Shown one piece after another: positions 43,287 to 52,509 of a DNA stretch of 64,000 nt. This DNA is from Salinimicrobium sediminilitoris. Lineage in GTDB: Bacteria > Bacteroidota > Bacteroidia > Flavobacteriales > Flavobacteriaceae. The notes beneath the pieces are model-generated. The model was not told where the DNA came from. It did not search any database and saw nothing but the letters and a program-made list of their open reading frames with translations. Within the stretch, counting starts at the first letter, position 1. Each line of letters opens with the position of its first letter. The position numbers and the translations under genes are program-made. The stretch spans positions 1-64,000 of the forward strand of contig NZ_JAIVCC010000002.1 in the NCBI RefSeq assembly GCF_020866905.1. The letters are read 5' to 3'.

Positions 43287-44528
43287 TTAAAGATTTCCCT
43301 GGAACAGGTTGTAGATATTAAAACCAAACAAAATTAGGATGGTAATTAATGCAAGAACTGTGGGCAAGGGAATATTATTTACATTGAACCGAATATAGAA
43401 CGGAGGTTTTTCATCTTTCTCGTTTCGCTTCTTGTGTCGCAAATTAAGCAGTGCAATATTTACCATTGCAAATACAATAAAAATGAAAATATTACTAAGA
43501 CTGGCAACGATCTTAAGATTTCCTATTAACCCAAATCCTATAGCAACAAGAGAAATGGCGATGATCGCGTAATTCGGCGCATTTCCAATCCCCGATATTG
43601 TGGTGAACTTTTTAAGCCAGGATTTATCACTGTCCCTTGCTACATCGTAAAGCAGCCTGGAAGTTCCAAGGATATTACTCAGGATGGTCTTGCTGGTAGC
43701 AAACAGGGCTATGATCACCAGGGAGGTCGCGGCCCAGGCACCAAGTTTGGCTTCAATAACTGCGGCCAGAGGTCCATTAGAATTTGATAGTTGTTTCCAA
43801 TCTAATACACTTACCGAGCTAATTGCGATCAATACATAAACAAGTAGTACAATAAGACCACTCATGATCACAGCTTTAGGCATATTGACCTTTGGATTTT
43901 TGGTCTCTTCGGCCATTTTTACAAGGTCCTCAAAACCTATATAACTAAAAAAGATTAAAGCACCTCCTGCAAAAAGGCTCATCCATCCTCCATCATTGGT
44001 TTCAAGAAGGGGAGTGGTTCCAAATTCAGGAATACTAACTACTACAACTGCTGCCAGTCCTATTAAGGTGACTATTGTGGCAAATGCATTAAAATATGAA
44101 CTGTACTTTGCACCAATGATATTAAAAGCTCCCATAAGAAGTATAATTCCTATGACTAGGATCCAGTTGGGGACATTAACAAGTCTGCTTAAATAATCTG
44201 CAAAACTTATGGCAATTGCTGCAGCAGCCACAATTCCCGTAAAAACAATAAAAATTGACATTGAAAAAGCAGTTTTCTTCCCAAGGCCCTGTTTCATATA
44301 TTCAAAACTTCCTCCAGAGTCCGGGTAACGACTTACAAATTCTGCGTAAGAAAGTCCTGTAAGCAAAGCAACAGTCGCGGCTATCACAAAACTAAGCCAG
44401 AGCATATTTCCACTTAGTCCGGCGGCCTTTCCAATTATTGCGTAGATACCGGCACCAACTATCCCGCCTACACCAAACATTAATACATCCCAAAATCCTA
44501 AAGTTCGCTTGAGCTTGTTTTTTCCCAT
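43287..44528 (-). CDS. APC-superfamily amino-acid permease
   Basis: This 413-residue inner-membrane transporter has about 12 helices. The first helix carries the APC signature FGVGGIVGAGIYAIIG (about 16-31), and the sixth helix region GALIFFSYIGFEDLVKMAEETKNPKVNMPKAV (about 188-220) is also typical. It imports or exchanges an amino acid or polyamine with H+; the substrate is not evident. Monocistronic. Confidence 0.92.
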   Translation of the reverse strand: MGKNKLKRTLGFWDVLMFGVGGIVGAGIYAIIGKAAGLSGNMLWLSFVIAATVALLTGLSYAEFVSRYPDSGGSFEYMKQGLGKKTAFSMSIFIVFTGIVAAAAIAISFADYLSRLVNVPNWILVIGIILLMGAFNIIGAKYSSYFNAFATIVTLIGLAAVVVVSIPEFGTTPLLETNDGGWMSLFAGGALIFFSYIGFEDLVKMAEETKNPKVNMPKAVIMSGLIVLLVYVLIAISSVSVLDWKQLSNSNGPLAAVIEAKLGAWAATSLVIIALFATSKTILSNILGTSRLLYDVARDSDKSWLKKFTTISGIGNAPNYAIIAISLVAIGFGLIGNLKIVASLSNIFIFIVFAMVNIALLNLRHKKRNEKDEKPPFYIRFNVNNIPLPTVLALITILILFGFNIYNLFQGNL

Positions 44529-44650
44529 TCCAAAAATTAATAATTAACAGTAAATAAATTAGGGTCTCCACTCAATATAAATTTTCAAAAGAAAGAAAAC
44601 AGAGGTTTAACAGGACCTAAAGAAAAACATAACACTACTTAAGAAGCATA

Positions 44651-44682
44651 CAAAAAAAGACTCCATGGTTTATGGAGTCTTT
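44651..44682 (-). terminator. Terminator after the DUF2383 gene
   Basis: The stem AAAGACTCCAT/ATGGAGTCTTT (44656-44666 and 44672-44682) is followed by T7 on the minus strand and lies 22 bp past the stop at 44704. Confidence 0.85.
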
Positions 44683-44703
44683 AAGAATGTTTAATAGATT
44701 GGA

Positions 44704-45177
44704 TTAATGAAAATCTTCTTTAGATTTTATTTCAGAAATAGTTTGCTCCATTTCTAAAATATGCCTGCGTAGTACTTCTTCAATTTTAGCAGGGTATTTT
44801 TCCTTATTTAATTTCTTCTCATACTCTTCCAGACTGTTTTTTTCACCACGGACACATTCCTTCAAAAGGACTTTATCTGTATCCTTTCCAAGAGAAGTTT
44901 TTAAATTGATCCAGGTCCTTTTAAGGTTACCTACTGTGGAACCTGAATCTTTTGGATGTTCATTCAAGGAATGCAGTTCTTTATCAATTTCTGTAGCGAA
45001 ATGATTTCTTCTCACCGCCTGTTTTTTAAAAAATTCTTTTAAAGATTTACTTTCTGCACGTTCCCGGGCAGTTCGGTAATCTTTTTCTGCGTCATAATTT
45101 TTTTCCAGCAATTCCTGCAGATCGTGTGTAACTTTTTTATGACTTTCTTCCCGGGCAGATTCTCTTGTAGTTTTCAT
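44704..45177 (-). CDS. DUF2383/PA2169-type four-helix-bundle protein
   Basis: This 157-residue, all-helical, highly charged protein has a ferritin-like DUF2383 pattern: LQELLEKNYDAEKDYRTARE (about 21-40), LKEFFKKQAVRRNHFATEIDKEL (about 47-69), then LLKECVRGEKNSLEEYEKKL. Glu and His positions suit a ferritin-like bundle, but iron binding is not shown. Such genes are often stress-associated. Monocistronic with its own terminator; divergent from a universal stress protein gene. Confidence 0.82.
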   Translation of the reverse strand: MKTTRESAREESHKKVTHDLQELLEKNYDAEKDYRTARERAESKSLKEFFKKQAVRRNHFATEIDKELHSLNEHPKDSGSTVGNLKRTWINLKTSLGKDTDKVLLKECVRGEKNSLEEYEKKLNKEKYPAKIEEVLRRHILEMEQTISEIKSKEDFH

Positions 45178-45343
45178 GAGATCCAGTTTTTAGAAACACT
45201 TAAAGATACGAATATTCAAGATTTTCAAAAAGATAATGGCCACAAATTTAATTTAAACATCTGCTAAACAGTAATTTAAAAGCAGTGTTTCATCTAGCCT
45301 ACATGATCTGCTTATTTTTTGTAATTTTAAATAAAACCTCAAC

Positions 45344-45805
45344 ATGAAGAAAGTACTTATTGCTGTAGATTACAATCCCGTCTCTGAAAAGGTTGCCCAA
45401 AAAGGATATGAACTTGCAAAAAATTTGAATGCTGAAGTTTGTCTCATTCATGTATTAGATGATGTAGGCTTCTATGGGGCTCATTATCCAACATTTATGG
45501 GATATGATGGTTATTCGGGAATGGGACCGGACCTCGATGTGGCCATGGAAATGAGGAATATTGCTGAAGAATTCCTGGAAAAGGCACAAAAACATCTTAA
45601 TGACCCCCAGGTAAAGACACATTTGGCCGAAGGTGATACAGCTAAATCCATAATGGCTTACGGAGAGGAGTGGGGGGCAAGTATGCTGGTCATGGGAACC
45701 CACAGCCATTCTGTCCTGGAAAAGCTTTTACTTGGAACGGTAGCCGAAAAGGTCCTGGAAAAAACAAAGATCCCCGTGTACCTTGTTCCTGTAAAGGAGA
45801 AATAA
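45344..45805 (+). CDS. Universal stress protein (UspA family)
   Basis: This 153-residue single-domain Usp has the start KKVLIAVDYNPVSEKVAQKGYELA and the ATP-binding loop VMGTHSHSVLEKLLLGTVAEKVL (about 119-141), matching G-x2-G-x9-G(S/T). The first Gly of that signature is followed by Thr-His, so it is slightly off consensus. It is cytoplasmic and stress-induced in related systems. A Gly/Tyr-rich insert (about 45-63; YGAHYPTFMGYDGYSG) is unusual. Confidence 0.9.
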   Translation: MKKVLIAVDYNPVSEKVAQKGYELAKNLNAEVCLIHVLDDVGFYGAHYPTFMGYDGYSGMGPDLDVAMEMRNIAEEFLEKAQKHLNDPQVKTHLAEGDTAKSIMAYGEEWGASMLVMGTHSHSVLEKLLLGTVAEKVLEKTKIPVYLVPVKEK

Positions 45806-45942
45806 ATTCCCGATTAAGTTTTCTTTTTGCGTACATTAGGGTTTAACATATTGATAATCAGGTTTTATTAAATTGCTTTACCTGAAACTTTGATTATTAT
45901 TGCTCCCCAATTTTCAGCTATTAACCAGTAAAACCTTAGGTT

Positions 45943-46407
45943 ATGAAAAATGAAAAACTATCAGGAATGTTGATGCTCTTTGCTTTAATGTTCTCTACAG
46001 CAGGAATTATAGCTCAGGAAAGGGCAGTTGATTCTACCAATTCTGTCGTTCGTACCATGAATGATAAAGATTTACAATGGGGACCCTGCCCGGAATTTAT
46101 GCCTGATGGATGTGAGATCGCTGTTCTTCATGGAGATCCTTCTAAAAGGAATGTAGATATTTTGTTTAAAGTAGCTGCAGGTTCAGATATTCCCAATCAT
46201 GCCCATACCTCTGCCGAACGTATGGTGCTGCTTTCGGGAGAAATGGAAGTTACCTATGAGGGAGAACAAACCCGGAAATTAAAAGAAGGTTCCTATGCCT
46301 ATGGACCTGCAAAAAAACCACATTCGGCAAGGTGTGGAGGTTCTGGTCCCTGTGTGCTTTTTATTGCTTTTGAAGAGCCGCTGGATGCCTATGCGGTTCA
46401 AAAATGA
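45943..46407 (+). CDS. Secreted cupin-domain protein
   Basis: This 154-residue protein has a signal peptide ending GIIAQ (about 25) and one cupin barrel. Metal ligands are visible in IPNHAHTSAERMVLLSGEMEV (His, His, Glu; about 85-105) and in the later KPHSARCG (His; about 125). It has two Cys pairs (PCPEFMPDGC and CGGSGPC), possibly disulfides after export. The activity is unknown; cupins range from dioxygenases to isomerases. Confidence 0.82.
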   Translation: MKNEKLSGMLMLFALMFSTAGIIAQERAVDSTNSVVRTMNDKDLQWGPCPEFMPDGCEIAVLHGDPSKRNVDILFKVAAGSDIPNHAHTSAERMVLLSGEMEVTYEGEQTRKLKEGSYAYGPAKKPHSARCGGSGPCVLFIAFEEPLDAYAVQK

Positions 46408-46490
46408 CATTTTAACAAAGAATTTCTTTGAAAATGTAAAAAACTGGATTTCAGCGATAAATTATTGTACTAATAAATAAAAAGAAATTA

Positions 46491-46498
46491 TAACTTTG
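46491..46498 (+). promoter_or_regulatory. Possible -7 box of the cold-shock-domain gene
   Basis: TAACTTTG is an exact TAnnTTTG match; a -33 TTTG at 20 nt is not present. If used, the transcript would carry a leader of roughly 115 nt before the ATG at 46620, as is common for cold-shock mRNAs. Confidence 0.5.
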
Positions 46499-46619
46499 CA
46501 TTTTAGTTCAAGTCCTGAATTATTTTAAGGTAAATCTTCTTCTCCTGATTTTTTCCCCGAATTTTTTTTGAACTTCAACTAAAAACTTTATATTCATTTG
46601 AAATCCAATTAAATCGCTA

Positions 46620-47063
46620 ATGGCAAAATCACAACAGACGTACAACAAAATTGAAAAAGAAAAGAAGCGCTTAAAAAAGCGTGAAGAAAAGAAGAAAAAG
46701 AAGGAAGAAAGAAAGGCAAGTGGAGATTCTGTCTCTGAATTTGCTTATGTAGATGAATTTGGCAATCTTACAGATACTCCGCCAGATCCTTCTCAGAAAG
46801 TGGAAGTTGACGCTGAAAGTATTGAAATTGGTATTCCTAAGAAAGAGGAGTCAGACGAAGAAAATGATTTTAGTAAGGAGGGAAAAGTTTCCTTTTTTGA
46901 TCATTCCAAAGGCTTTGGTTTTATTCTTGACAGCAACAGCCAGGAAAAGTATTTTGTACATGTTACCGGTCTTATTGATGAAATAGAAGAGAACGACAAA
47001 GTTACTTTTGAACTGGAGAAAGGCCCTAGGGGTATGAATGCAGTAAGAGTAAAGAAGATATAA
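46620..47063 (+). CDS. Cold-shock-domain protein with charged N-terminal extension
   Basis: 147 residues. The first 80 are a Lys/Glu-rich extension (EKEKKRLKKREEKKKKKEE, then an acidic part). The C-terminal 67 form one cold-shock domain with RNP1-like KGFGFILD and RNP2-like YFVHVTGL. It probably binds single-stranded nucleic acid; the basic tail may add RNA affinity. A hairpin terminator follows. Upstream is a 212-bp gap. Confidence 0.9.
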   Translation: MAKSQQTYNKIEKEKKRLKKREEKKKKKEERKASGDSVSEFAYVDEFGNLTDTPPDPSQKVEVDAESIEIGIPKKEESDEENDFSKEGKVSFFDHSKGFGFILDSNSQEKYFVHVTGLIDEIEENDKVTFELEKGPRGMNAVRVKKI

Positions 47064-47088
47064 ATATTTCCTTTTTTAGAAGGTATAT

Positions 47089-47124
47089 TAAAGAGCGGCA
47101 GTAAATACTGCCGCTCTTTTTTTA
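47089..47124. terminator. Bidirectional terminator
   Basis: A long stem AAAGAGCGGCAGTA/TACTGCCGCTCTTT (47090-47103 and 47106-47119) with a 2-nt loop and T tract, between the convergent cold-shock-domain and M61 genes. Confidence 0.92.
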
Positions 47125-47128
47125 TGTT

Positions 47129-48997
47129 TTAAGATTTTAACCAGCTTTGACGCAATTCCATTTGTTCAGCTGTTGGGTTCATGATCTCCACGAGCCGTTT
47201 TCCGGTAGACATTGGTTCAACTACCTTTCCTTCTACTTTTAGTTCCTCTCCATTTCTCTCAATGGTGAAACTTATAGGATCTCCCACAGACCAGTTCGCA
47301 GAATCTCCAATAAGATCATAAACATTCTGAACATTATAGGATTTTCCATTAATAGCTTTGATTCTATCTCCCGCCATTAATCCAAGTTCTTCAAAGAAAG
47401 TGCTCAATGACAAATCATCCCTCAAGACAATTTCGCCGGACTCATTTACTGTGATGTAAGGAGTAGAAGGATCCTGAAGGAAATAATCAACAGGAAGTTC
47501 TCCTTCCCGCATTTCCAAACCTACTTTTTCAAAAAACTCGTTGTAGGGGATAGGAGTATTCCCGCTTACATATGTATTTAAGAATTCTCCAATTTCGGGA
47601 TAAGTTAATTCTGTTATTACCGGAAAAAGATCTTCGTCTTCAAATGGCTTGTCTTTACCATACATTTGTGTTAGTTGCTTCATAAGATCAAGCAAACCCA
47701 TTTCTCCATTGCTCAATTCCTTTAATCTAATGTCCAGGGCCATTCCAATTAATGCTCCTTTTTGGTACACATTGTAATAGCTGTTTTTATATTCATCTTC
47801 AAGTATGTTCTGGCTCATTTCTGTAAAGGACATGGTGTCGTCAAAATTCTTTGATACCATTATCTTTTCCTGCATCCTGTCATAGAAATCCTGATTTGTA
47901 ATAAGCCCCTGGTTCACCTGAAATAGATTTGCAAAGTATTCTGTAACTCCTTCGTAAAGCCATAGGTGACGTGACATTTGAGGATCATTGTAGTCGAAAT
48001 AATGCACCTCCTTTGAATGTACTCCCAGCGGAGTCAAAATGTGAAAAAATTCGTGAGAAACTATGTCTGTTAGAGACTTGTTAAGTGCCTCTTGCCCCAT
48101 TTGTTCGGGCATAACAACAACTGTAGAAGTGTGATGTTCAAGAGCGCCAAAATTTGCAGCGTCGCCTTCTCCCGGGGTAGCAGATAAATACAGGAGTATC
48201 GCATATTTATCGGTGTTATCAATATCACCTAAAAAGTCCTTTTGGGCAGTGATCATTTTCTCCATAGCAGGTTTGAAATCCTGAGCATTGAATTTTTGGG
48301 AAGGCGAATAAACGTGTAGGAGCACATCCATTTTATCCACTTTAAAACTCACAGTATCGGGCGCCGCATACATAATAGGATTATCGGTCACCTCAAAATA
48401 TCGGTTGACACGAAATATATCTCTGGTTCTTCCTGCACTAACTTCTGAAGATTCAGCAATATCAAGGGCACTCCCGGCATAAAGATCATTAGATCGAATA
48501 ATTTCCAGTTGATAAGGTTCTTCAGTTAGATCGTTGAAATAACCCACGAACCCGTGAAGATTCAGAAGGAAATTTTTATCCTCATTGATATTAGTTCCCG
48601 CCATGGAGTAAATTCCTCCTTCTCCCGGAACATCAAATGTATCATTCATCCAGTAAGTCACTTTATCAAGGCGGGTGGCATTTGAAATGCTCCAGCTGTT
48701 CTCATCGTAGGCGGTTACCGGGAGCTCATTTCCTTTGTAATCATAAGCTTTAAGATTCTCTGCATAAGCTCCGAAATTGGAAGTAGAGTAGGTGCCGGGA
48801 ACAGTCTTGGGAATAAAAAAGACAATAGTTTCAGTTTTTATCTCGCCGGGATCCACAGTAACCATGACCTTATCATCCTTGACATTTACCAAATCCAGGG
48901 TGGCAACAATGGGTTGAACAGTAGTTCCAGGAACTTGTGGACTTTTACACCCAATAGCCATGGCAGTCAATACCAGAACATAGATTATTTTCTTCAT
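47129..48997 (-). CDS. M61-family metallopeptidase with PDZ domain
   Basis: This 622-residue lipoprotein has its signal ending AMAIGCKSP (Cys 17). An N-terminal beta-sandwich (about 25-215) is followed by the zinc protease domain with HEFFH (about 315-319) and the downstream Glu in LYEGVTEYFANLF. A PDZ domain lies near the C-terminus (about 520-600; LSTFFEELGLMAGDRIKAINGK). The M61 family (glycyl aminopeptidase) trims N-terminal residues of peptides; the anchor suggests action at the cell envelope. A short inverted repeat CCCTGT/ACAGGG lies in its leader (about 49028-49052). Confidence 0.9.
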   Translation of the reverse strand: MKKIIYVLVLTAMAIGCKSPQVPGTTVQPIVATLDLVNVKDDKVMVTVDPGEIKTETIVFFIPKTVPGTYSTSNFGAYAENLKAYDYKGNELPVTAYDENSWSISNATRLDKVTYWMNDTFDVPGEGGIYSMAGTNINEDKNFLLNLHGFVGYFNDLTEEPYQLEIIRSNDLYAGSALDIAESSEVSAGRTRDIFRVNRYFEVTDNPIMYAAPDTVSFKVDKMDVLLHVYSPSQKFNAQDFKPAMEKMITAQKDFLGDIDNTDKYAILLYLSATPGEGDAANFGALEHHTSTVVVMPEQMGQEALNKSLTDIVSHEFFHILTPLGVHSKEVHYFDYNDPQMSRHLWLYEGVTEYFANLFQVNQGLITNQDFYDRMQEKIMVSKNFDDTMSFTEMSQNILEDEYKNSYYNVYQKGALIGMALDIRLKELSNGEMGLLDLMKQLTQMYGKDKPFEDEDLFPVITELTYPEIGEFLNTYVSGNTPIPYNEFFEKVGLEMREGELPVDYFLQDPSTPYITVNESGEIVLRDDLSLSTFFEELGLMAGDRIKAINGKSYNVQNVYDLIGDSANWSVGDPISFTIERNGEELKVEGKVVEPMSTGKRLVEIMNPTAEQMELRQSWLKS

Positions 48998-49301
48998 GAA
49001 TAAAGTTTTTGTTTAAGAATAAGACTCCCTGTTTATTGAAACGTTACAGGGAATCGGTAATTGTACTTATTTCTTAGATTATAAATTTTCAAACTCAAGA
49101 GGTTTGGGTTTATGATTTTGATCAGGATTAAGCTAAATAAACTGGTTATCCTAAAATTTTAAAATTAAAAATGAATAAATTTATAGAGCAGATTTTAATT
49201 ATAATTACGGGAATTAATGGATATCCATACTTACTTCTCAGCATTTAATTCCGGAATTTTCTCAATTTCTCTCCTTCTTGTTCCATTAAAACTATCAAAA
49301 G
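48998..49301. promoter_or_regulatory. Divergent regulatory gap between M61 and EF-G2 genes
   Basis: 304 bp, AT-rich, no coding frame. It holds the CCCTGT/ACAGGG inverted repeat near the M61 start and a perfect 12-bp palindrome ATGGATATCCAT at 49217-49228, 73 bp before the EF-G2 start. No exact -33/-7 promoter was found. Confidence 0.45.
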
Positions 49302-51416
49302 ATGAAGATTTACGATGATAAACACATCAAAAATGTGGTCTTTGTAGGCGCTCATAATAGCGGTAAAACCACTTTGGCAGAAACCATGGTATTCGAAGCC
49401 GGTTTAATTAACAGGCGCGGTACTGTAGAAGCAAAAAATACAGTCTCAGATTACCATGATATTGAGCACGAAAAAGGAAATTCAATATTTGCAACTCCTC
49501 TGCATACAGAATGGCGAAATTATAAGATCAATATCATCGACACCCCCGGGTTGGACGACTATATAGGAGAGATCATTTCCTCCATTAGAGTGGCCGATAC
49601 CATAGTCACTGTCCTCAATGGCCAGTACGGGGTAGAAGTAGGGACAGAGATCATTTGGAATTACATTAAAGAATTCCATAAACCTACCGTGTTCGTCATT
49701 AATCAAATTGATCATCCGGGACTCAATTTCGAAAAAAGTTTTAATAGTATTAAATCCCTGGTAGGGAATAAGGTAGTTAAAATTCAATATCCGGTTGTAA
49801 TTGATGGTGCACAATGTATCATTGACGTTCTTAAAATGAAAATGTATCGATTTTCTGCTGAAGGAGGAAAACCCGAAAAATTCCCTATTCCTGACGACCA
49901 AAAGGTTACAGCCGTTGCTTTACACAACGAACTGGTGGAAAAAGCTGCCGAAAATGATGAGGAGTTAATGGAATTATTCTTTGAAAAGGGATCCCTTAAC
50001 GAAGATGAAATGCGCAAAGGAATAAAAGCCGGTATGCTCAACTATGACCTGTTTCCGGTTTTCTGTATGTCTGCTCTTAATGATATGGGAAGCGGAAGAC
50101 TCATGGGCTTTATCGATAATGTCGCTCCCGCAGCAATTGATTTAAAACCTGAAGTTAGTGCAGAAGGAAAAAATATTTTACCTAAAACTGAAGCACCCCC
50201 TGTTTTATTCGTCTTTAAAACTGTCCATCAACCCAATTTAGGACAAGTGACCTTTTTTAAGGTAAAAAGGGGAGAGGTAAGAATAAATGATAAGCTGGTG
50301 AATACCAGAAATGGGGAAACAGAGGTTTTTAATCAGCTCTTTATTATGGATGGTAAAGAAAGAAATCCTATTTCCAAACTGGTAGTGGGGGATATTGGAG
50401 CCACCCTTAAGTTAAAACATACCGAAACCAATGACACCCTGGCCGCACCCGGAGAGGAAGTTTCTATCAAACCAATAGAATATCCACAGCCTAGGATAAG
50501 GAGAGCGGTTTCTGCTATGAATACCAAGGATGAGGAAAAACTTAATGATGCATTGAAAAAGATCCACAGCCAGGATCCTACTGTGGAGATCTCTTTTTCC
50601 AACGAAACCAGGCAGTTGATCCTGGCCTGCCAGGGCGAGCTTCACCTTGCAACAATAGATTGGCTCCTCAGGAACGTTTATGGTGTAGAGGCAAGCTTTG
50701 AAAAACCAAGAATCTCTTTCCGGGAAACCATCCAACGACCATCAGCATCAAATTACAGACATAAAAAACAGTCGGGTGGTTCCGGTCAGTTTGCAGAAGT
50801 GCATATGAAAATTGAACCCTGGGAGGAAAAAATGCCTGAACCCGAAGGTTTTAATATCAGGGGAAAAGAAGAGCTCGATCTGCCATGGGGCGGGAAATTG
50901 GTTTTTTATAACTGCATTGTTGGAGGGGTCATCGATCAACGTTATTTACCTTCTGTTATGAAAGGGATCATTGAAGTTATGGAAAAAGGTCCTTTGACCG
51001 GTTCATATATTCGTGATGTTAGAGCCATGATCTACGACGGAAAAATGCACTCGGTGGATTCTAATGATATTTCCTTTAAAATTGCAGGGGCACATGCTTT
51101 TAAAGAAGCGTTTTTAAATGCAGCTCCTAAACTTTTGGAGCCTGCTCTTGATCTTACTGTAAAGGTGCCTGAAGAAATGGTGGGAAATGTCATGACCGAA
51201 CTTCAAAGCCGTCGCTCTATTATCCAGGGGATTGAAAGTGAAGATAATTACCAGGTTCTAAAATGTATTGCACCAGAATCTGAATTGTTTGGTTTTTCAA
51301 CCGAACTCCGTTCCCTTACAAAGGGACGGGCAACATTTAGTACAGATTTCAATGGGTATCAACCTGTTCCTGCTAATATCCAGGAGAATTTGACGAAGAG
51401 TAAAGAATTAGCTTAA
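49302..51416 (+). CDS. fusA2: EF-G2, elongation factor G paralogue with altered GTPase site
   Basis: 704 residues with all EF-G domains. Domain I: G1 GAHNSGKTT (16-24), G3 DTPGLDD (80-86), G4 NQID (134-137). Domain IV and V follow (YRHKKQSGGSGQFAEVHMKIEP; VTELQSRRSIIQGIE). The catalytic His of canonical DTPGH is Leu here (residue 84), and the switch I stretch RRGTVEAKNTVSDYHDIEHEKGNSI matches what I recall of Bacteroides EF-G2. That paralogue supports translation without GTP hydrolysis under carbon limitation. The same role is inferred here. It is followed closely by a small conserved gene. Confidence 0.88.
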   Translation: MKIYDDKHIKNVVFVGAHNSGKTTLAETMVFEAGLINRRGTVEAKNTVSDYHDIEHEKGNSIFATPLHTEWRNYKINIIDTPGLDDYIGEIISSIRVADTIVTVLNGQYGVEVGTEIIWNYIKEFHKPTVFVINQIDHPGLNFEKSFNSIKSLVGNKVVKIQYPVVIDGAQCIIDVLKMKMYRFSAEGGKPEKFPIPDDQKVTAVALHNELVEKAAENDEELMELFFEKGSLNEDEMRKGIKAGMLNYDLFPVFCMSALNDMGSGRLMGFIDNVAPAAIDLKPEVSAEGKNILPKTEAPPVLFVFKTVHQPNLGQVTFFKVKRGEVRINDKLVNTRNGETEVFNQLFIMDGKERNPISKLVVGDIGATLKLKHTETNDTLAAPGEEVSIKPIEYPQPRIRRAVSAMNTKDEEKLNDALKKIHSQDPTVEISFSNETRQLILACQGELHLATIDWLLRNVYGVEASFEKPRISFRETIQRPSASNYRHKKQSGGSGQFAEVHMKIEPWEEKMPEPEGFNIRGKEELDLPWGGKLVFYNCIVGGVIDQRYLPSVMKGIIEVMEKGPLTGSYIRDVRAMIYDGKMHSVDSNDISFKIAGAHAFKEAFLNAAPKLLEPALDLTVKVPEEMVGNVMTELQSRRSIIQGIESEDNYQVLKCIAPESELFGFSTELRSLTKGRATFSTDFNGYQPVPANIQENLTKSKELA

Positions 51417-51437
51417 TGAATATTTAAAGTAAACTGA

Positions 51438-51827
51438 ATGGAATTTTTTAAATTTGTTAGTGTCAAGACTTCAGAAGCTGAGCTTAGATCGCTACTTTCT
51501 CTCGAAAATCTGAGTATTTACAGTAGTGAGCTGCTTCCTTTAAAGGAAATAGAAGATGACCGGGTGAGAATAGGAGGGGTGTGGGGAGAATTCACACTTA
51601 CGTCCCATCCTATTGCCGGAGGTTTGCGTTTCGCCTTACAGGAGTGTCCAAATGCCCTTACCTGGACGGTTACTACCGGATTTCCTCCTGAACCAGAAGT
51701 CATTGTTATCCATTTAACAATAAACAGAAAACAGAAGGAACAGGATTTCTTAGAGGAAATCGAAGAATTCATGGAAGATTTGGCGGCGGGTATTATGAAG
51801 GTTTTTACCCCGGTAGAACATACTTAG
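51438..51827 (+). CDS. Small protein of unknown function after EF-G2
   Basis: 129 residues, no signal peptide or membrane segment. It has mixed alpha/beta character with a central beta part (IGGVWGEFTLTSHPIAGGLRFALQECPNALTWTVTTG, about 45-80) and a C-terminal acidic helix (QKEQDFLEEIEEFMEDLAAG). I do not recognise the family. It starts 21 bp after the EF-G2 stop, so the two are probably cotranscribed and may act together. Confidence 0.65.
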   Translation: MEFFKFVSVKTSEAELRSLLSLENLSIYSSELLPLKEIEDDRVRIGGVWGEFTLTSHPIAGGLRFALQECPNALTWTVTTGFPPEPEVIVIHLTINRKQKEQDFLEEIEEFMEDLAAGIMKVFTPVEHT

Positions 51828-51933
51828 TTAATTACCAGTGATTTGAAAAGATAAAATTTTAAAACCCGTGATTTTTCGGAAGTTACGGGTTTATTATTTT
51901 TACTTACTTTTAAGAAAATCAAGAATAGACCTC

Positions 51934-52407
51934 ATGAAAGCTGAAGTTCTACAGGCCCAATTAAAAGAAATGCAGGATTATATAAAATATAATACTCAGC
52001 AAAATTCAGAAGTATCAGGGGCGCCCGTTGGCTGGCATCTGGCACATAATCTTAAGGTCATCCATTCGATCCTTGGCTCACTGGACATCTCAGACCCTGC
52101 TCGCTACCAATGGAAATTCAGCTGGAAAAAGGAACTGGTTTATCTTACCGGGAAAATTCCGAGAGGAAAAGCCAGGGCTCCAAAAAAGGTTATTCCGGAG
52201 GAGAATATTTCCGCAGAAGAACTGCAGGATCAAATATCAAGAGCGAGTCGCAAAATTACCGGTATTCCAAAGCTTGCCAAAAATGCCTTTTTTGAGCATC
52301 CTTATTTTGGGCATATCAAAAGAGATGAAACTACAAAATTCCTGGTAATACATACAGAGCATCATCTCAAGATCATTAGGGACATTCTTGGTGAAAAGGT
52401 TAATTAA
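51934..52407 (+). CDS. DinB/DUF1569-like protein
   Basis: 157 residues from the ATG at 51934; a frame open from 51868 would add an implausible Tyr/Leu-rich start. A four-helix bundle is suggested. His positions typical of the DinB/DUF1569 group occur in GWHLAHNLKVIHSI (about 30-43) and FEHPYFGHIKRDETTKFLVIHTEHHLKIIRDI (about 120-151). Such proteins often bind a metal through three His and may use bacillithiol or another thiol; no activity is known. Confidence 0.75.
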   Translation: MKAEVLQAQLKEMQDYIKYNTQQNSEVSGAPVGWHLAHNLKVIHSILGSLDISDPARYQWKFSWKKELVYLTGKIPRGKARAPKKVIPEENISAEELQDQISRASRKITGIPKLAKNAFFEHPYFGHIKRDETTKFLVIHTEHHLKIIRDILGEKVN

Positions 52408-52451
52408 TTAAAATTTTTGGCCAATTAACTTTTCAGAAAAAGGATTAAAAA

Positions 52452-52490
52452 AAATCTCTCCAAAAATGTTATTTCAGAGAGATTCTTTTA
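52452..52490. terminator. Weak hairpin between convergent genes
   Basis: The stem AATCTCTC/GAGAGATT (52453-52460 and 52477-52484) has a 16-nt loop, flanked by A-rich and T-rich sequence. Possible terminator for the DinB-like and S9 peptidase genes. Confidence 0.5.
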
Positions 52491-52509
52491 GTAAAAGGTA
52501 ATTCAGAAA

